A stretch of 64,000 bases of DNA. It comes from CAVQCJ01 sp963711005 (lineage in GTDB: Bacteria > Actinomycetota > Actinomycetes > Prado026). The notes beneath the pieces are model-generated. The model searched no databases, had not been told where the DNA came from, and worked only from the letters and a program-made list of their open reading frames with translations. Shown here piece after piece: positions 7,200-17,747 of the stretch. Positions within the stretch are counted from its first letter, which is position 1; every line of letters starts with the position of its first letter. Made by a program: the position numbers and the translations under genes. The stretch spans positions 186,001 through 250,000 of the forward strand of contig CAVQCJ010000004.1 of NCBI GenBank assembly GCA_963711005.1, in the 5' to 3' direction.

Positions 7200-9583
7200 C
7201 AGTCGTCCGACCTGACCGGCGGCGCGCCGGAGACGTCGTGCCGCTCGGTGATCGCCTCGTACACCCGGTCCGGCAGCAGCGGCATGTCGATGTTGCGCAC
7301 GCCGGTGTCCTTGAGCGCGTCCAGCACCGCGTTGACGAACGCCGCCGGGCCGCCGACCGTCGCGCACTCGCCGATGCCCTTCGCGCCGATCGGGTGGTGC
7401 GGGCACGGCGTCACGACCTCGTGCAGCTCGAACCCGGGCGTCTCCCACGCGGTCGGCAGCAGGTAGTCCATGTAGTTGGCCCCGACGCAGTTCCCCTCGG
7501 AGTCGAACGTGATGAACTGCATGCTGGCCATGGCGAACGCCTCGGTGAGCCCGCCCATGATCTGGCCCTCGACGATCATCGGGTTGATGCGCACGCCGCA
7601 GTCGTCGACCGCGATCGCGCTCAGCACGTCCCACACGCCGGTCTGCGGGTCCACCTCGACGGTGACGATGTAGCAGCCGAACGGCCACGTCAGGTTCGGC
7701 GGGTCGTAGTACGCCACGTTCTCCAGGCCCGGTTCCATGCCGTCGGGCATGTTGGTGTACGCCGCCATCGCGCACTCCTGGATGCTGACGCCACGGTCCG
7801 GGGCGCTGCGCACGTAGAAGCGGCCGAGCTCCCACTCGACGTCCTCTTCGGACACCTCGAGCAGGTGGGCCGCCAGCTTGCGCGCCTTGGCGCGCACCTT
7901 GCGCGACACCATCGCGACGGCGGCGCCGGCCACCGGCGTGCTGCGCGAGGCGTACGTCCCCATCCCGAACGGCGCCGTGTCGGTGTCGCCCTCCTCGACG
8001 ACGACGTCCTCGGCCGGGATGCCCAGCTCGTGCGCCACGATCTGCGCCCAGGTGGTCTCGTGCCCCTGGCCCTGGCTCTTCGCGCCGGTGCGCAGGATCG
8101 CCTTGCCGGTCATGTGCACCCGGAGCTCGGCCGAGTCGAACATCTTGATCGCGAGGATGTCGTACTCACGGCTGTTGCCCGCCCCGAGCGGCTCGGTCAT
8201 CGTCGAGATGCCGATGCCGAGCAGGCGGCCGCGCTTGCGGGCCTCCTCCTTCTGCGCGAGGAAGTCCTGGTAGCCGACCGCCTCAAGCCCGACGTCCAGG
8301 CACTTGCCGTACTGGCCGGAGTCGGTGAGGAAGCCGAACGGCGTGCGGTGCGGGAAGTCGTCGTCGCGGACGAAGTTCATCCGCCTGAACTCGGCCTGGT
8401 CCATGCCCAGGTCGTTCGCCGCCGCGTGCACCATCCGTTCCTGGAAGAACATCGCCTCGGTGACCCGGAACGAGCACCGGTAGGCAACCCCGCCTGGCGC
8501 CTTGTTCGTGTACATGCCGCGCGCGGTCAGGTGCGCGGTCGGGATGTCGTAGCAGGAGAACGCCGAGTGCATCAGGCCGATCTTGAACTTGCTCGGCTGG
8601 GCGTCGCTGAAGAACGCGCCGTGGTCGGCGTCGGTGTGCATCCGGACGCCGAGGATCTTGCCGTCCCGGCGCAGCGCCATCTCCCCGTGCAGGTAGACGT
8701 CGCGACCGAAGCCGGTCGAGATCAGGTTGCCGGACTTGTCCTCGATCCACTTCACCGGCCGCTCGAGCAGGATCGAGGCGAGGATCGACACGACGTAGCC
8801 GGGGTACACGGGGACCTTGTTGCCGAACCCGCCGCCCAGGTCGGGGGACACGATCCGGATCATGTGCTCGGGCAGCTCCGCGACCAGCGCGACGGCGGCC
8901 CGGATGATGTGCGGGGCCTGCGTCGTCATGTAGACCGTGAGCTTGGACGTGGCCCGGTTGTAGTCGGCGATCGAGCCGCAGCACTCGATCGGGGACGGGT
9001 GCGAGCGGGGGTAGTGCAGCTCCAGCTTGGAGATCAGGTCCGCCTGCTCGAACGCCTGGTCGGTGCCCGCCCTGTCGCCGACCTCCCAGTCGTAGACGAC
9101 GTTGTCGTGCTGGTTCTCCTTGTCGTCGCGGATCAGCGGTGCGCCGGCGGCCATCGCCTGCGTCGGGTTGACGATCACCGGCAGCGGCTCGTAGTCGACG
9201 ACGATCGCCTCGCACGCATCCTTGGCGATGTACGGGTCGTCGGCGATGACCGCGGCGACCTCCTGGCCCTGGAAGCGCACCTTGTCGGTGGCCAGCACGG
9301 CCTGCGTGTCGTACGACAGCGTCGGCATCCAGGCCAGGTTGCGGGTGGCCATCATCTCGCCGGTCAGCACCAGCCGGACGCCGGGGATGTCCCACGCCTT
9401 GCTCGCGTCGATCGACCTGATCCGGGCGTGGGCCAGCGGGCTGCGCAGGATCTCCATGTGCAGCATGCCGGGCAGCACGATGTCGTCGACGTAGTTGCCC
9501 CGGCCGCGGATGAAGCGGTTGTCCTCGACGCGTTTGCGGCTCGCGCCCATCCCGCCGATCTTGATCTCGTCCAGAGCCGTCAC
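7199..9583 (-). CDS. coxL: Form I CO dehydrogenase large (Mo-binding) subunit, copy 1
   Basis: At 794 aa this has the normal length for CoxL. The active-site loop A-Y-R-C-S-F-R (residues 367-373) is the form I signature and supplies the cysteine that holds copper in the CuSMo centre. The Mo-pterin motifs G-G-G-F-G-N-K (250-256) and G-I-G-E, with the catalytic Glu at 739, are intact. It catalyses CO + H2O to CO2 with two electrons passed to the FeS and FAD subunits. The GTG start has a GAGGAG site. It lies 34 nt after coxS and overlaps xdhC. Confidence 0.95.
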   Translation of the reverse strand: MTALDEIKIGGMGASRKRVEDNRFIRGRGNYVDDIVLPGMLHMEILRSPLAHARIRSIDASKAWDIPGVRLVLTGEMMATRNLAWMPTLSYDTQAVLATDKVRFQGQEVAAVIADDPYIAKDACEAIVVDYEPLPVIVNPTQAMAAGAPLIRDDKENQHDNVVYDWEVGDRAGTDQAFEQADLISKLELHYPRSHPSPIECCGSIADYNRATSKLTVYMTTQAPHIIRAAVALVAELPEHMIRIVSPDLGGGFGNKVPVYPGYVVSILASILLERPVKWIEDKSGNLISTGFGRDVYLHGEMALRRDGKILGVRMHTDADHGAFFSDAQPSKFKIGLMHSAFSCYDIPTAHLTARGMYTNKAPGGVAYRCSFRVTEAMFFQERMVHAAANDLGMDQAEFRRMNFVRDDDFPHRTPFGFLTDSGQYGKCLDVGLEAVGYQDFLAQKEEARKRGRLLGIGISTMTEPLGAGNSREYDILAIKMFDSAELRVHMTGKAILRTGAKSQGQGHETTWAQIVAHELGIPAEDVVVEEGDTDTAPFGMGTYASRSTPVAGAAVAMVSRKVRAKARKLAAHLLEVSEEDVEWELGRFYVRSAPDRGVSIQECAMAAYTNMPDGMEPGLENVAYYDPPNLTWPFGCYIVTVEVDPQTGVWDVLSAIAVDDCGVRINPMIVEGQIMGGLTEAFAMASMQFITFDSEGNCVGANYMDYLLPTAWETPGFELHEVVTPCPHHPIGAKGIGECATVGGPAAFVNAVLDALKDTGVRNIDMPLLPDRVYEAITERHDVSGAPPVRSDD

Positions 9584-9617
9584 TTCGATCGCTCCTCGCT
9601 CGTTCCGGGCATGTCGG

Positions 9618-10136
9618 CTAGGACCGGAGCTTCTCGGCGGCCCACAGCACCGACTTCACGATGTTCTGGTAGCCGGTGCAGCGGCACAGGTTGCCGGACA
9701 GCGCCCAGCGCACCTCGTCCTCGGTCGGGTCCGGGTTCTCGTCCAGCAGCGCCTTGGCCGCCAGCATCATCCCCGGCGTGCAGAACCCGCACTGCAGGCC
9801 GTGCTCGTCCTTGAACCCCTCCTGGATCGGGTGCAGCTCGCTGGCCGTGGCCAGGCCCTCGACCGTGGTGACCTCGTGCCCGTCGGCCTGGACGGCCAGC
9901 ATCGTGCAGCTCTTGATCGGCTTGCCGTCGAAGAGCACCGTGCAGGCGCCGCAGTTCGAGGTGTCGCAGCCGGTGTGCGTCCCGGTCATCCGGAAGCCCT
10001 GCCGGATCAGGTGCGCGAGCAGCAGCCGCGGCTCGACCTCGGCCACCCGCTGCTCGCCGTTGAGCGTGATCGTGACCCGGCGCACCGGGACGTCGTCGGC
10101 CGCGGCGGGCCGGATCTCCTCGTACAGACTGCTCAT
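9618..10136 (-). CDS. coxS: CO dehydrogenase small [2Fe-2S] subunit, copy 1
   Basis: This 172-aa protein carries the two cluster motifs of the family: the plant-ferredoxin type C-D-T-S-N-C-G-A-C with a later Cys (S-C-T), and the helical type C-G-F-C-T-P-G-M with C-R-C-T-G-Y. It moves electrons from the Mo site of CoxL to the FAD of CoxM. An N-terminal extension of about 18 residues precedes the ferredoxin fold. The start is 1 nt after the coxM stop. All eight cluster cysteines are present. Confidence 0.95.
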   Translation of the reverse strand: MSSLYEEIRPAAADDVPVRRVTITLNGEQRVAEVEPRLLLAHLIRQGFRMTGTHTGCDTSNCGACTVLFDGKPIKSCTMLAVQADGHEVTTVEGLATASELHPIQEGFKDEHGLQCGFCTPGMMLAAKALLDENPDPTEDEVRWALSGNLCRCTGYQNIVKSVLWAAEKLRS

Positions 10137-10137
10137 G

Positions 10138-11013
10138 TCAGGCCGCCCTCTCCGCCGACTCGGTGATGCGGGTCAGGATGCGCACCACGAACGTGTGCAC
10201 GATGTGCCGCTTGTACTCCGCGCTGCCGCGATGGTCCGTCCTGGGCCGGGCCGCCTGCGCCGCCAGGTCAGCGGCTCGCCCGATGCCGTCGGCGCCCAGC
10301 GCCTGACCCACCAGCGCCTGCCCGGCCTCCTTCGCCTCGATGGTCGAGCCGCCGACCCCGGTCAGGGCGATGCCGGCCCTGGTGACCAGGTCGCCCGAGG
10401 TCTCGATCGCCACGGCCACCCCGACGGTGGCGAAGTCGCCGACCCGCCGCTCCAGCTTGAGGTAGCCGCCGGCCGGCGTGCCCTTCGCTCCGGGGACGAC
10501 GGCCTCGACGGCGATCTCGTCCGGGGCGAGCACGTTCTGGAAGGGGCCGCTGACGAAGTCCGCGAGCGCGATCGTGCGGCGGCCGCCGGGCCCCTGAGCC
10601 ACCACGTGGCCGCCCAGTGCGGTCACCACCGAGGCCCAGTCGCCCTGCGGGTCGGCGTGGCACAGCGAGCCGACCAGGGTGCCCCGGTTGCGGACCACCG
10701 GGTCGGCGATCAGCGGGGCGGCGGCGGCCATGGTCGGCTGCCGGGCGGCGAGGACGGCCGAGCGCTCCAGCTCGGCGTGCCGGCACAGTGCGCCGATGTG
10801 GATGGACCCGTCGGCGTCCACCCGGTGGTAGCCCAGCCCGGGGATGTTGTTGATGTCGACGAGCATCTCCGGTGCGGCGAACCGCAGCTTCAGCAGCGGG
10901 ACGAGGCTCTGCCCGCCGGCGAGCACCTTGGCCTCGCCGGCGCCCTGGTGCAGCAGGCCGATCGCCTCTTCGAGCGACCGCGGGGCTTCGTACGCGAACC
11001 GGGACGGATACAT
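10138..11013 (-). CDS. coxM: CO dehydrogenase medium (FAD) subunit, copy 1
   Basis: This 291-aa protein of the CoxM family has FAD-contact motifs A-G-G-Q-S near residues 32-36 and R-N-R-G-T-L-V-G-S-L near 105-114. The second motif has Val where the other copy has Gly (T-L-V-G versus T-L-G-G). It passes electrons from the FeS subunit to the quinone side. M-S-L gene order is the form I arrangement. It starts 37 nt after a small ORF that may be the true first gene of the transcript. Confidence 0.94.
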   Translation of the reverse strand: MYPSRFAYEAPRSLEEAIGLLHQGAGEAKVLAGGQSLVPLLKLRFAAPEMLVDINNIPGLGYHRVDADGSIHIGALCRHAELERSAVLAARQPTMAAAAPLIADPVVRNRGTLVGSLCHADPQGDWASVVTALGGHVVAQGPGGRRTIALADFVSGPFQNVLAPDEIAVEAVVPGAKGTPAGGYLKLERRVGDFATVGVAVAIETSGDLVTRAGIALTGVGGSTIEAKEAGQALVGQALGADGIGRAADLAAQAARPRTDHRGSAEYKRHIVHTFVVRILTRITESAERAA

Positions 11014-11050
11014 CCGAGCCGCCTCTCTGGATGGCTGCGGTTCAGGCGGT

Positions 11051-11302
11051 TCAGGCCTGTCCAGGCCTGGTGGGGGAGTGCGGGTCGCGCACGGCGACCG
11101 GGAGCGACTCGTCCTCGGGGTCCGGACGCGGCTGCTGGTGCGGCGGCCAGGGCCCCTGGACCGGCTGGCTGGCGACCTTGAGGACGTCGATCAGCTGCGG
11201 CCAGGCCCAGACGGTCGGGCTCTTGCCGGTCTTCGGCGAGTTCTCGATCAGCTCGTACAGGCGCGGGTTCCCCTGGCTGTGCCCGCTCGACTCGACCGCC
11301 AT
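11051..11302 (-). CDS. Possible small protein preceding coxM copy 1
   Basis: This reading frame of 83 aa starts from ATG 11302 (GAAGG site 8 nt before); upstream in-frame starts at 11362 or 11389 are also possible. The first half looks protein-like, with N-P-R-L-Y-E-L-I-E-N, K-T-G-K-S-P-T-V-W-A-W-P and L-I-D-V-L-K-V-A. The second half is Pro-rich and disordered. I do not recognise it; it may be a genuine small protein or a truncated one. It would be cotranscribed with coxMSL. The coxD-side operon also begins with an unknown small gene. Confidence 0.5.
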   Translation of the reverse strand: MAVESSGHSQGNPRLYELIENSPKTGKSPTVWAWPQLIDVLKVASQPVQGPWPPHQQPRPDPEDESLPVAVRDPHSPTRPGQA

Positions 11303-11323
11303 CGCGACGCCCTTCGCTGGGAC

Positions 11324-11339
11324 GGCGCCGTTCGGCGCC
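11324..11339. repeat. Short palindrome in the coxM1-side leader
   Basis: GGCGCCG and CGGCGCC flank TT. The palindrome lies just upstream of the small ORF that precedes coxM copy 1. It could form a leader hairpin or be a regulator site; nothing else decides between these. Confidence 0.4.
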
Positions 11340-11394
11340 GCCGCCGGTGATGCGGGGCACATACTGCCCGGCGGGTCCGGCTCCCGCAACGGCT

Positions 11395-11411
11395 GAATAA
11401 GTCATCGCTTA
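11395..11411 (+). promoter_or_regulatory. Predicted operator site B, GAATAAG-N6-CTTA, between the divergent cox operons
   Basis: The inverted repeat TAAG-N6-CTTA at 11398-11411, extended to GAATAAG, matches site A at 1003-1019. It is centred 51 nt before the ATG of coxM copy 2, whose -10 hexamer ends 6 nt before that ATG. On the other strand a weaker -10-like TATGTG lies a similar distance away, so one site could serve both directions. The LysR regulator at the end of the forward operon is the leading candidate to bind. Confidence 0.55.
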
Positions 11412-11441
11412 GGTCACTCGGCGAGCCCCCTGCCCGGCGGC

Positions 11442-11447
11442 TAGCCT
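11442..11447 (+). promoter_or_regulatory. -10 element (TAGCCT) for leaderless coxM copy 2
   Basis: TAGCCT ends 6 nt before the ATG at 11454 and no ribosome site is present. Transcription should therefore start at or next to the ATG. It lies 30 nt after operator site B. Confidence 0.6.
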
Positions 11448-11453
11448 CCGGGG

Positions 11454-12332
11454 ATGCAGGTGCCGGCGCCGTTCGAGTACGAGCGGGCCACGAGTGTCGA
11501 CCAGGCGATCGGGCTGCTGGACCGGCTGGGCGAGACCGCACGGCTGGTCGCCGGCGGGCAGAGCCTGCTGCCGATGATGAAGCTGCGCCTGGCCAACTTC
11601 GAGTACCTCATCGACATCAACGACCTGCACGGCGAGCTCGGCTACATCACGGTCGAGCCGCGCTGGATCCGGATCGGCGCCATGACCCGGCACCGCGAGC
11701 TGCTCGAGTCGGCCGAGCTCGCCGAGGCGTTCCCGATCTTCGCCGACGCGGAGCAGGTGATCGCCGACCCGGCGGTCCGCAACCGGGGCACGCTGGGCGG
11801 CTCGCTGTGCCAGGCCGACCCCTCGGAGGACCTGTCCGCGGTCTGCACCACCCTGAACGGCAGCTGTGTGATCCGGGGCATCGCCGGGGAGCGGGTCGTC
11901 TCCATGGAGGAGTTCCACCGCGGCCCGTACGAGACCGCGGTCGGCGCCGCGGAGATGCTCACCGAGGTCCGCTTCCCGGTCCGCGCCGGCGGCTCGAGCG
12001 CGTACGAGAAGGTCGAGCGCCGGGCCGGCGACTGGGCGGTGGTCTCGGCCGGCGCAGCGGTGTGGATGGACCACGGTCTGATCGCCGACGCGCGGGTGGG
12101 TCTGGCGGCGGTGGGGCCGGACACCGCGGGCCTCCCGGCGGTCTCCGAGCTGCTGGTCGGCCAGACCCCGTCCGAGGACCTGTACGCCCAGGCCGGCGAC
12201 ATCGCGGCGCAGGGCTGCAGCCCGGTGACGGACGCGCGCGGCAGCGAGGCCTACAAGCGGCACCTCGCCCGTGAGCTGACCCGCCGCGCGCTTCGCCGCT
12301 CGGTCGCGCGGATCCAGCAGGCGGAGGGCTGA
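11454..12332 (+). CDS. coxM: CO dehydrogenase medium (FAD) subunit, copy 2
   Basis: This 292-aa protein carries FAD motifs A-G-G-Q-S (about 33-37) and R-N-R-G-T-L-G-G-S-L (about 109-118). It is clearly homologous to copy 1 but diverged throughout (for example L-L-P-M-M-K-L-R against L-V-P-L-L-K-L-R), so this is an old duplication or separate acquisition rather than a recent repeat. It is the first gene of the forward coxMSL operon, and coxS follows after 2 nt. Confidence 0.94.
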   Translation: MQVPAPFEYERATSVDQAIGLLDRLGETARLVAGGQSLLPMMKLRLANFEYLIDINDLHGELGYITVEPRWIRIGAMTRHRELLESAELAEAFPIFADAEQVIADPAVRNRGTLGGSLCQADPSEDLSAVCTTLNGSCVIRGIAGERVVSMEEFHRGPYETAVGAAEMLTEVRFPVRAGGSSAYEKVERRAGDWAVVSAGAAVWMDHGLIADARVGLAAVGPDTAGLPAVSELLVGQTPSEDLYAQAGDIAAQGCSPVTDARGSEAYKRHLARELTRRALRRSVARIQQAEG

Positions 12333-12334
12333 CG

Positions 12335-12843
12335 ATGCTGGTGAGCATGACGGTCAACGGCGACGAGGTGACCCGGGAGATCGAGGGCCGGCTGCTGCTC
12401 GTGCACTTCCTGCGCGACGACCTCGGCCTGACCGGCACGCACTGGGGCTGCGACACGAGCAACTGCGGCATGTGCGTGGTGTGGCTCGACGGCGAGCCGG
12501 TGAAGTCCTGCACCGTGCTGGCCGCGATGGCCGGCGGCCATGAGGTGCGCACCGTCGAGGGGCTCGAGCAGGACGGCGTGCTCGACCCGGTCCAGCGCGG
12601 GTTCATGCAGTGCCACGGTCTGCAGTGCGGCTTCTGCACGCCCGGCATGCTGATGACCGCGCGGGCGCTGCTGGACCGCAACCCGAACCCGTCCGCCACC
12701 GAGATCCGGCGGGCGATCTCCGGCCAGATCTGCCGCTGCACCGGGTACGCCAGCATCGTCCGCTCGGTGCAGTGGGCGGCCGCCGAGGAGGCCGGCACCC
12801 GGACCACGTCCGAGCCGTCCGGGGCCGCGCCCGAGGACGTGCC

Positions 12844-12847
<4 letters not shown>
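12335..12847 (+). CDS. coxS: CO dehydrogenase small [2Fe-2S] subunit, copy 2
   Basis: This 170-aa protein has all eight cluster cysteines (C-D-T-S-N-C-G-M-C, S-C-T, C-G-F-C-T-P-G-M, C-R-C-T-G-Y). It lacks the N-terminal extension of copy 1 but has a longer polar C-terminal tail (T-R-T-T-S-E-P-S-G-A-A-P-E-D). The differing ends may affect which large subunit it pairs with. Its stop overlaps the GTG of coxL (GTGA). Confidence 0.95.
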
Positions 12848-15237
<2,390 letters not shown>

Positions 15238-15243
15238 CGGTCG

Positions 15244-16200
15244 CTAGCTCCAGAGCGTGACGTGGATGGACGGCTTGAACCGCCCGACGGTGACCCCGGT
15301 GCCGCGGAGCATCGCCTGGATCGCGCGCGGGGTGGTGACGAACCGGCTCAGCTCCGCCGCCGCCGGCGGCGCGTTGCCCGCGGCCAGCGTCAGGATGCTC
15401 CAGCCGCCCTGGCCCTGCAGCAACGGTCCGGGCACCCGCTTGAGGTCGCCGGTGGCCAGGTCCTGCGAGACGGCGAACGACACGGCCAGCGCGATCCCCT
15501 TGCCCCGTTTGGCCTCCTCGAGCGCAGCAGCATGGCTCTGGAAGATCTGCTGGTGGTCCTCCGGCACGTTGATCCGCCGCAGCAGGTTCGGGATGACGCC
15601 GCCCTCGCCGACGGCGGACGGGCCCAGCAGCCAGGTCTGCTCGCGGAGCTCGTGGGAGCTCGGCTGCACCCGTGCCAGGGGGTGGTCGGGGCCGGCCACG
15701 GCGACCACCTGGTAGTTGAGGAAGTGCGTGCTCGCGATCGACGGGTCGAGGCTCGCCGGCTGCGGTCCGATGGCCACGTCCACGGTGCGGGCGAGCAGGA
15801 GCGGGACGAAGGCGTGCGGGTTGTGGTTGCTGAGCTCGACATCCAGGTCGTCCGCCCGGTCGGCGAACAGCTCGATCAGACCTGGGGCCGCGTGCTCGGC
15901 GAACAGGGCCGACGCGGCCACCCGCAGCAGCCGCCGGTCGCTGCCGGCCTGGCTCACCTCGAGCACGGTGCGGTCCTGCAGGCCGAGGATCTCGGCCGCG
16001 CGGCTGGCCAGCCGCAGCCCGCCGGGGGTGAACGACAGCCCGGCGGCGGTAGGGATGAACAGCTTGTCGCCGAGCTCGCGGCGCAGGTGCGCGACGTGCA
16101 GCGAGACGGCGGCCTGCGAGACGTCGAGCTCGGCCGCAGCCTGCTTCACCGAGCCCAGGCGGGCCACTGCGGCGAAGGCGCGCAGCTGAGTCGGCGTCAC
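15244..16200 (-). CDS. LysR-family regulator next to the cox operons
   Basis: This 318-aa protein has the LysR helix-turn-helix at about 4-62 (L-R-A-F-A-A-V-A-R-L-G-S-V-K-Q-A-A, L-D-V-S-Q-A-A-V-S) and a substrate-binding domain at about 90-300. Mycobacterial CO dehydrogenase genes are controlled by the LysR protein CutR, which supports a similar role here. The motif GAATAAG-N6-CTTA in both cox promoters is a plausible target. The start is GTG. It lies 6 nt from and convergent with coxL copy 2, and 49 nt after a LuxR-type gene on the same strand. Confidence 0.85.
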   Translation of the reverse strand: MTPTQLRAFAAVARLGSVKQAAAELDVSQAAVSLHVAHLRRELGDKLFIPTAAGLSFTPGGLRLASRAAEILGLQDRTVLEVSQAGSDRRLLRVAASALFAEHAAPGLIELFADRADDLDVELSNHNPHAFVPLLLARTVDVAIGPQPASLDPSIASTHFLNYQVVAVAGPDHPLARVQPSSHELREQTWLLGPSAVGEGGVIPNLLRRINVPEDHQQIFQSHAAALEEAKRGKGIALAVSFAVSQDLATGDLKRVPGPLLQGQGGWSILTLAAGNAPPAAAELSRFVTTPRAIQAMLRGTGVTVGRFKPSIHVTLWS

Positions 16201-16249
16201 GCGGTTCCCTCCAGGGCTTGGCGCAGCTCCCCGTCTGCCCGCGTGGAGT

Positions 16250-17368
16250 CTAGGTCCCGCGCGCTCGCGGAGCCGGGGCGAGCCGGGTGCCCAGCGCCCG
16301 CGACAGCAGCGTGACGCGGTCGCGTGCCCCGGTCTTGGCGAAGATCGACTTCAGGTGGTCCTGAACGGTGTGCTCCGACAGTCCCATCAGGCGAGCCATC
16401 GCGCGGGTGTCGGCGCCGGTGGCGAGCAGTCCGAAGAGCTCGTGCTCGCGCGCGCTGAGGCCGTGCGCCCGGGTGAACAGCTCCACCCGTTCGACGGCGG
16501 AGGTCTCCTCGATGCTCACGACGATCGGGTCGGCGCCGTCGGCGGACTCCATCCGCGCGGCGCGCAGGGTCAGCCAGAACCCGTCGCCCAGATGCGTCCG
16601 CGAGCTGGCCGGGTGGTCGTCGACGCCGGCCTCGGCGGCGAGCAGCTGCGCAGCCACGTTGAACACGCTCGCGGGTACCGCGTCGACGCCCGGCGCGGGG
16701 GGCAGCAGCCGGTCCAGCCAGTCCTGCGCCGCGGCCGTCCGTCCGACGATCCGCAGGTCGTCGTCGAGGGTCAGCACGACCGGGGCGAAGTCGCTGCGGT
16801 GCGGCCGCGCCGGCGCGACGAACGTCCGGGCCTGGCACCGGCGCAGGGCGCCGGTCACCGCGGGCGCGGCGGCCGCGAGCAGCCCCGCCTCGGTCTGGTC
16901 GAAGGGACGGCGGGCCACGTCGCGCCACAGGTCGAGGAACCCCCAGCAGCCGTACGCGTCGGCGAAGACCGTCGACGCCACCGCGCCGACCCCGTACCCC
17001 GTCAGCAGCTGCTCCCACGCGGACGGTCCGGTCCCCGACGCACCCGGGTGCCCGACGCCGTCGGTGCGGTCCAGCAGCGCTACCGGGTCCGGCTGCTGCG
17101 CCAGCACGGTCCAGCGGCCGACCCGGCTGGTGTACTTGGCCCGGATCAGACCCGGCAGCTCGGCCGGGTCGACGCCGGGCAGGTCCGCGAGCGGGGCTGC
17201 GCCGACTGTGGTGACCGGGTCCGTCAGCAGCCACACGTACCCGTCGAAGGCGATCGCCGCGCGCAGCACGTCGAGCACGCCCGCGCGCAGCTCGGCGGCC
17301 CCGCCCGCCCGCCCGGCGACCGCGTCGATCCGGTCGAGAGTCGTGGACGCCGTCCTCGGGCTCGGCAC
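16250..17368 (-). CDS. LuxR-type transcriptional regulator with an N-terminal sensor region
   Basis: This 372-aa protein starts from the GTG at 17368. The C-terminal helix-turn-helix is clear at about 310-365 (L-S-A-R-E-H-E-L-F-G-L-L-A-T-G, then L-S-E-H-T-V-Q-D-H-L-K-S-I-F-A-K-T). The first 300 residues are not a response-regulator receiver domain; they resemble GAF/PAS-type sensing regions, with a central L-T-L-D-D-D-L-R-I-V-G-R. The target genes are unknown. The open frame extends upstream to 17479, but that region overlaps the divergent promoter. Confidence 0.8.
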   Translation of the reverse strand: MPSPRTASTTLDRIDAVAGRAGGAAELRAGVLDVLRAAIAFDGYVWLLTDPVTTVGAAPLADLPGVDPAELPGLIRAKYTSRVGRWTVLAQQPDPVALLDRTDGVGHPGASGTGPSAWEQLLTGYGVGAVASTVFADAYGCWGFLDLWRDVARRPFDQTEAGLLAAAAPAVTGALRRCQARTFVAPARPHRSDFAPVVLTLDDDLRIVGRTAAAQDWLDRLLPPAPGVDAVPASVFNVAAQLLAAEAGVDDHPASSRTHLGDGFWLTLRAARMESADGADPIVVSIEETSAVERVELFTRAHGLSAREHELFGLLATGADTRAMARLMGLSEHTVQDHLKSIFAKTGARDRVTLLSRALGTRLAPAPRARGT

Positions 17369-17433
17369 GGCCGCGAGCGTACGCGCCGTCCGCCCCCAGG
17401 AACCTGGGATGTCCTCCGTGCCCGCGGCCGCCC

Positions 17434-17439
17434 TAGCGT
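17434..17439 (+). promoter_or_regulatory. -10 element (TAGCGT) 8 nt before the gene at 17448
   Basis: A TANNNT hexamer is directly followed by GGCGCGCC and the ATG, with no ribosome site. This suggests a leaderless or near-leaderless transcript. Confidence 0.5.
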
Positions 17440-17447
17440 GGCGCGCC

Positions 17448-17744
17448 ATGAGCACCTTGCGGATCGAGCACGCGATCACCGACTACGACACGTGGAAGCG
17501 GGCCTTCGACGGCTTCGCCCAGGTCCGGGCCGGTGCCGGCGTCCGCGCGCACGCCATCCGGCGGCCCCTCGACGACGCCGGCTACCTGATGCTCGACCTC
17601 GAGTTCGACACGGTCGACGCGGCCGAGTCGTTCGCCCGCTTCCTGCACGAGCGCGTCTGGTCGTCGCCGGACGCCGCGCCGGCGCTGGCCGGCGTGCCCA
17701 GGACTCGCGTGCTCGAGCTCGTCGAGGGACTCCTCGACGGGTAG
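17448..17744 (+). CDS. Small alpha-beta barrel (dimeric, ferredoxin-like) protein
   Basis: This 98-aa protein has the pattern I-E-H-A-I-T-D-Y-D-T-W-K-R-A-F-D-G-F, then Y-L-M-L-D-L-E-F-D-T-V-D-A-A-E-S-F, typical of small dimeric alpha-beta barrel proteins common in actinomycetes. Members include monooxygenases and stress proteins, but this one cannot be assigned a reaction. The ATG follows a TANNNT -10 element. It is convergent with the Cys-repeat protein gene, with stops 3 nt apart. Confidence 0.7.
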   Translation: MSTLRIEHAITDYDTWKRAFDGFAQVRAGAGVRAHAIRRPLDDAGYLMLDLEFDTVDAAESFARFLHERVWSSPDAAPALAGVPRTRVLELVEGLLDG

Positions 17745-17747
17745 CGA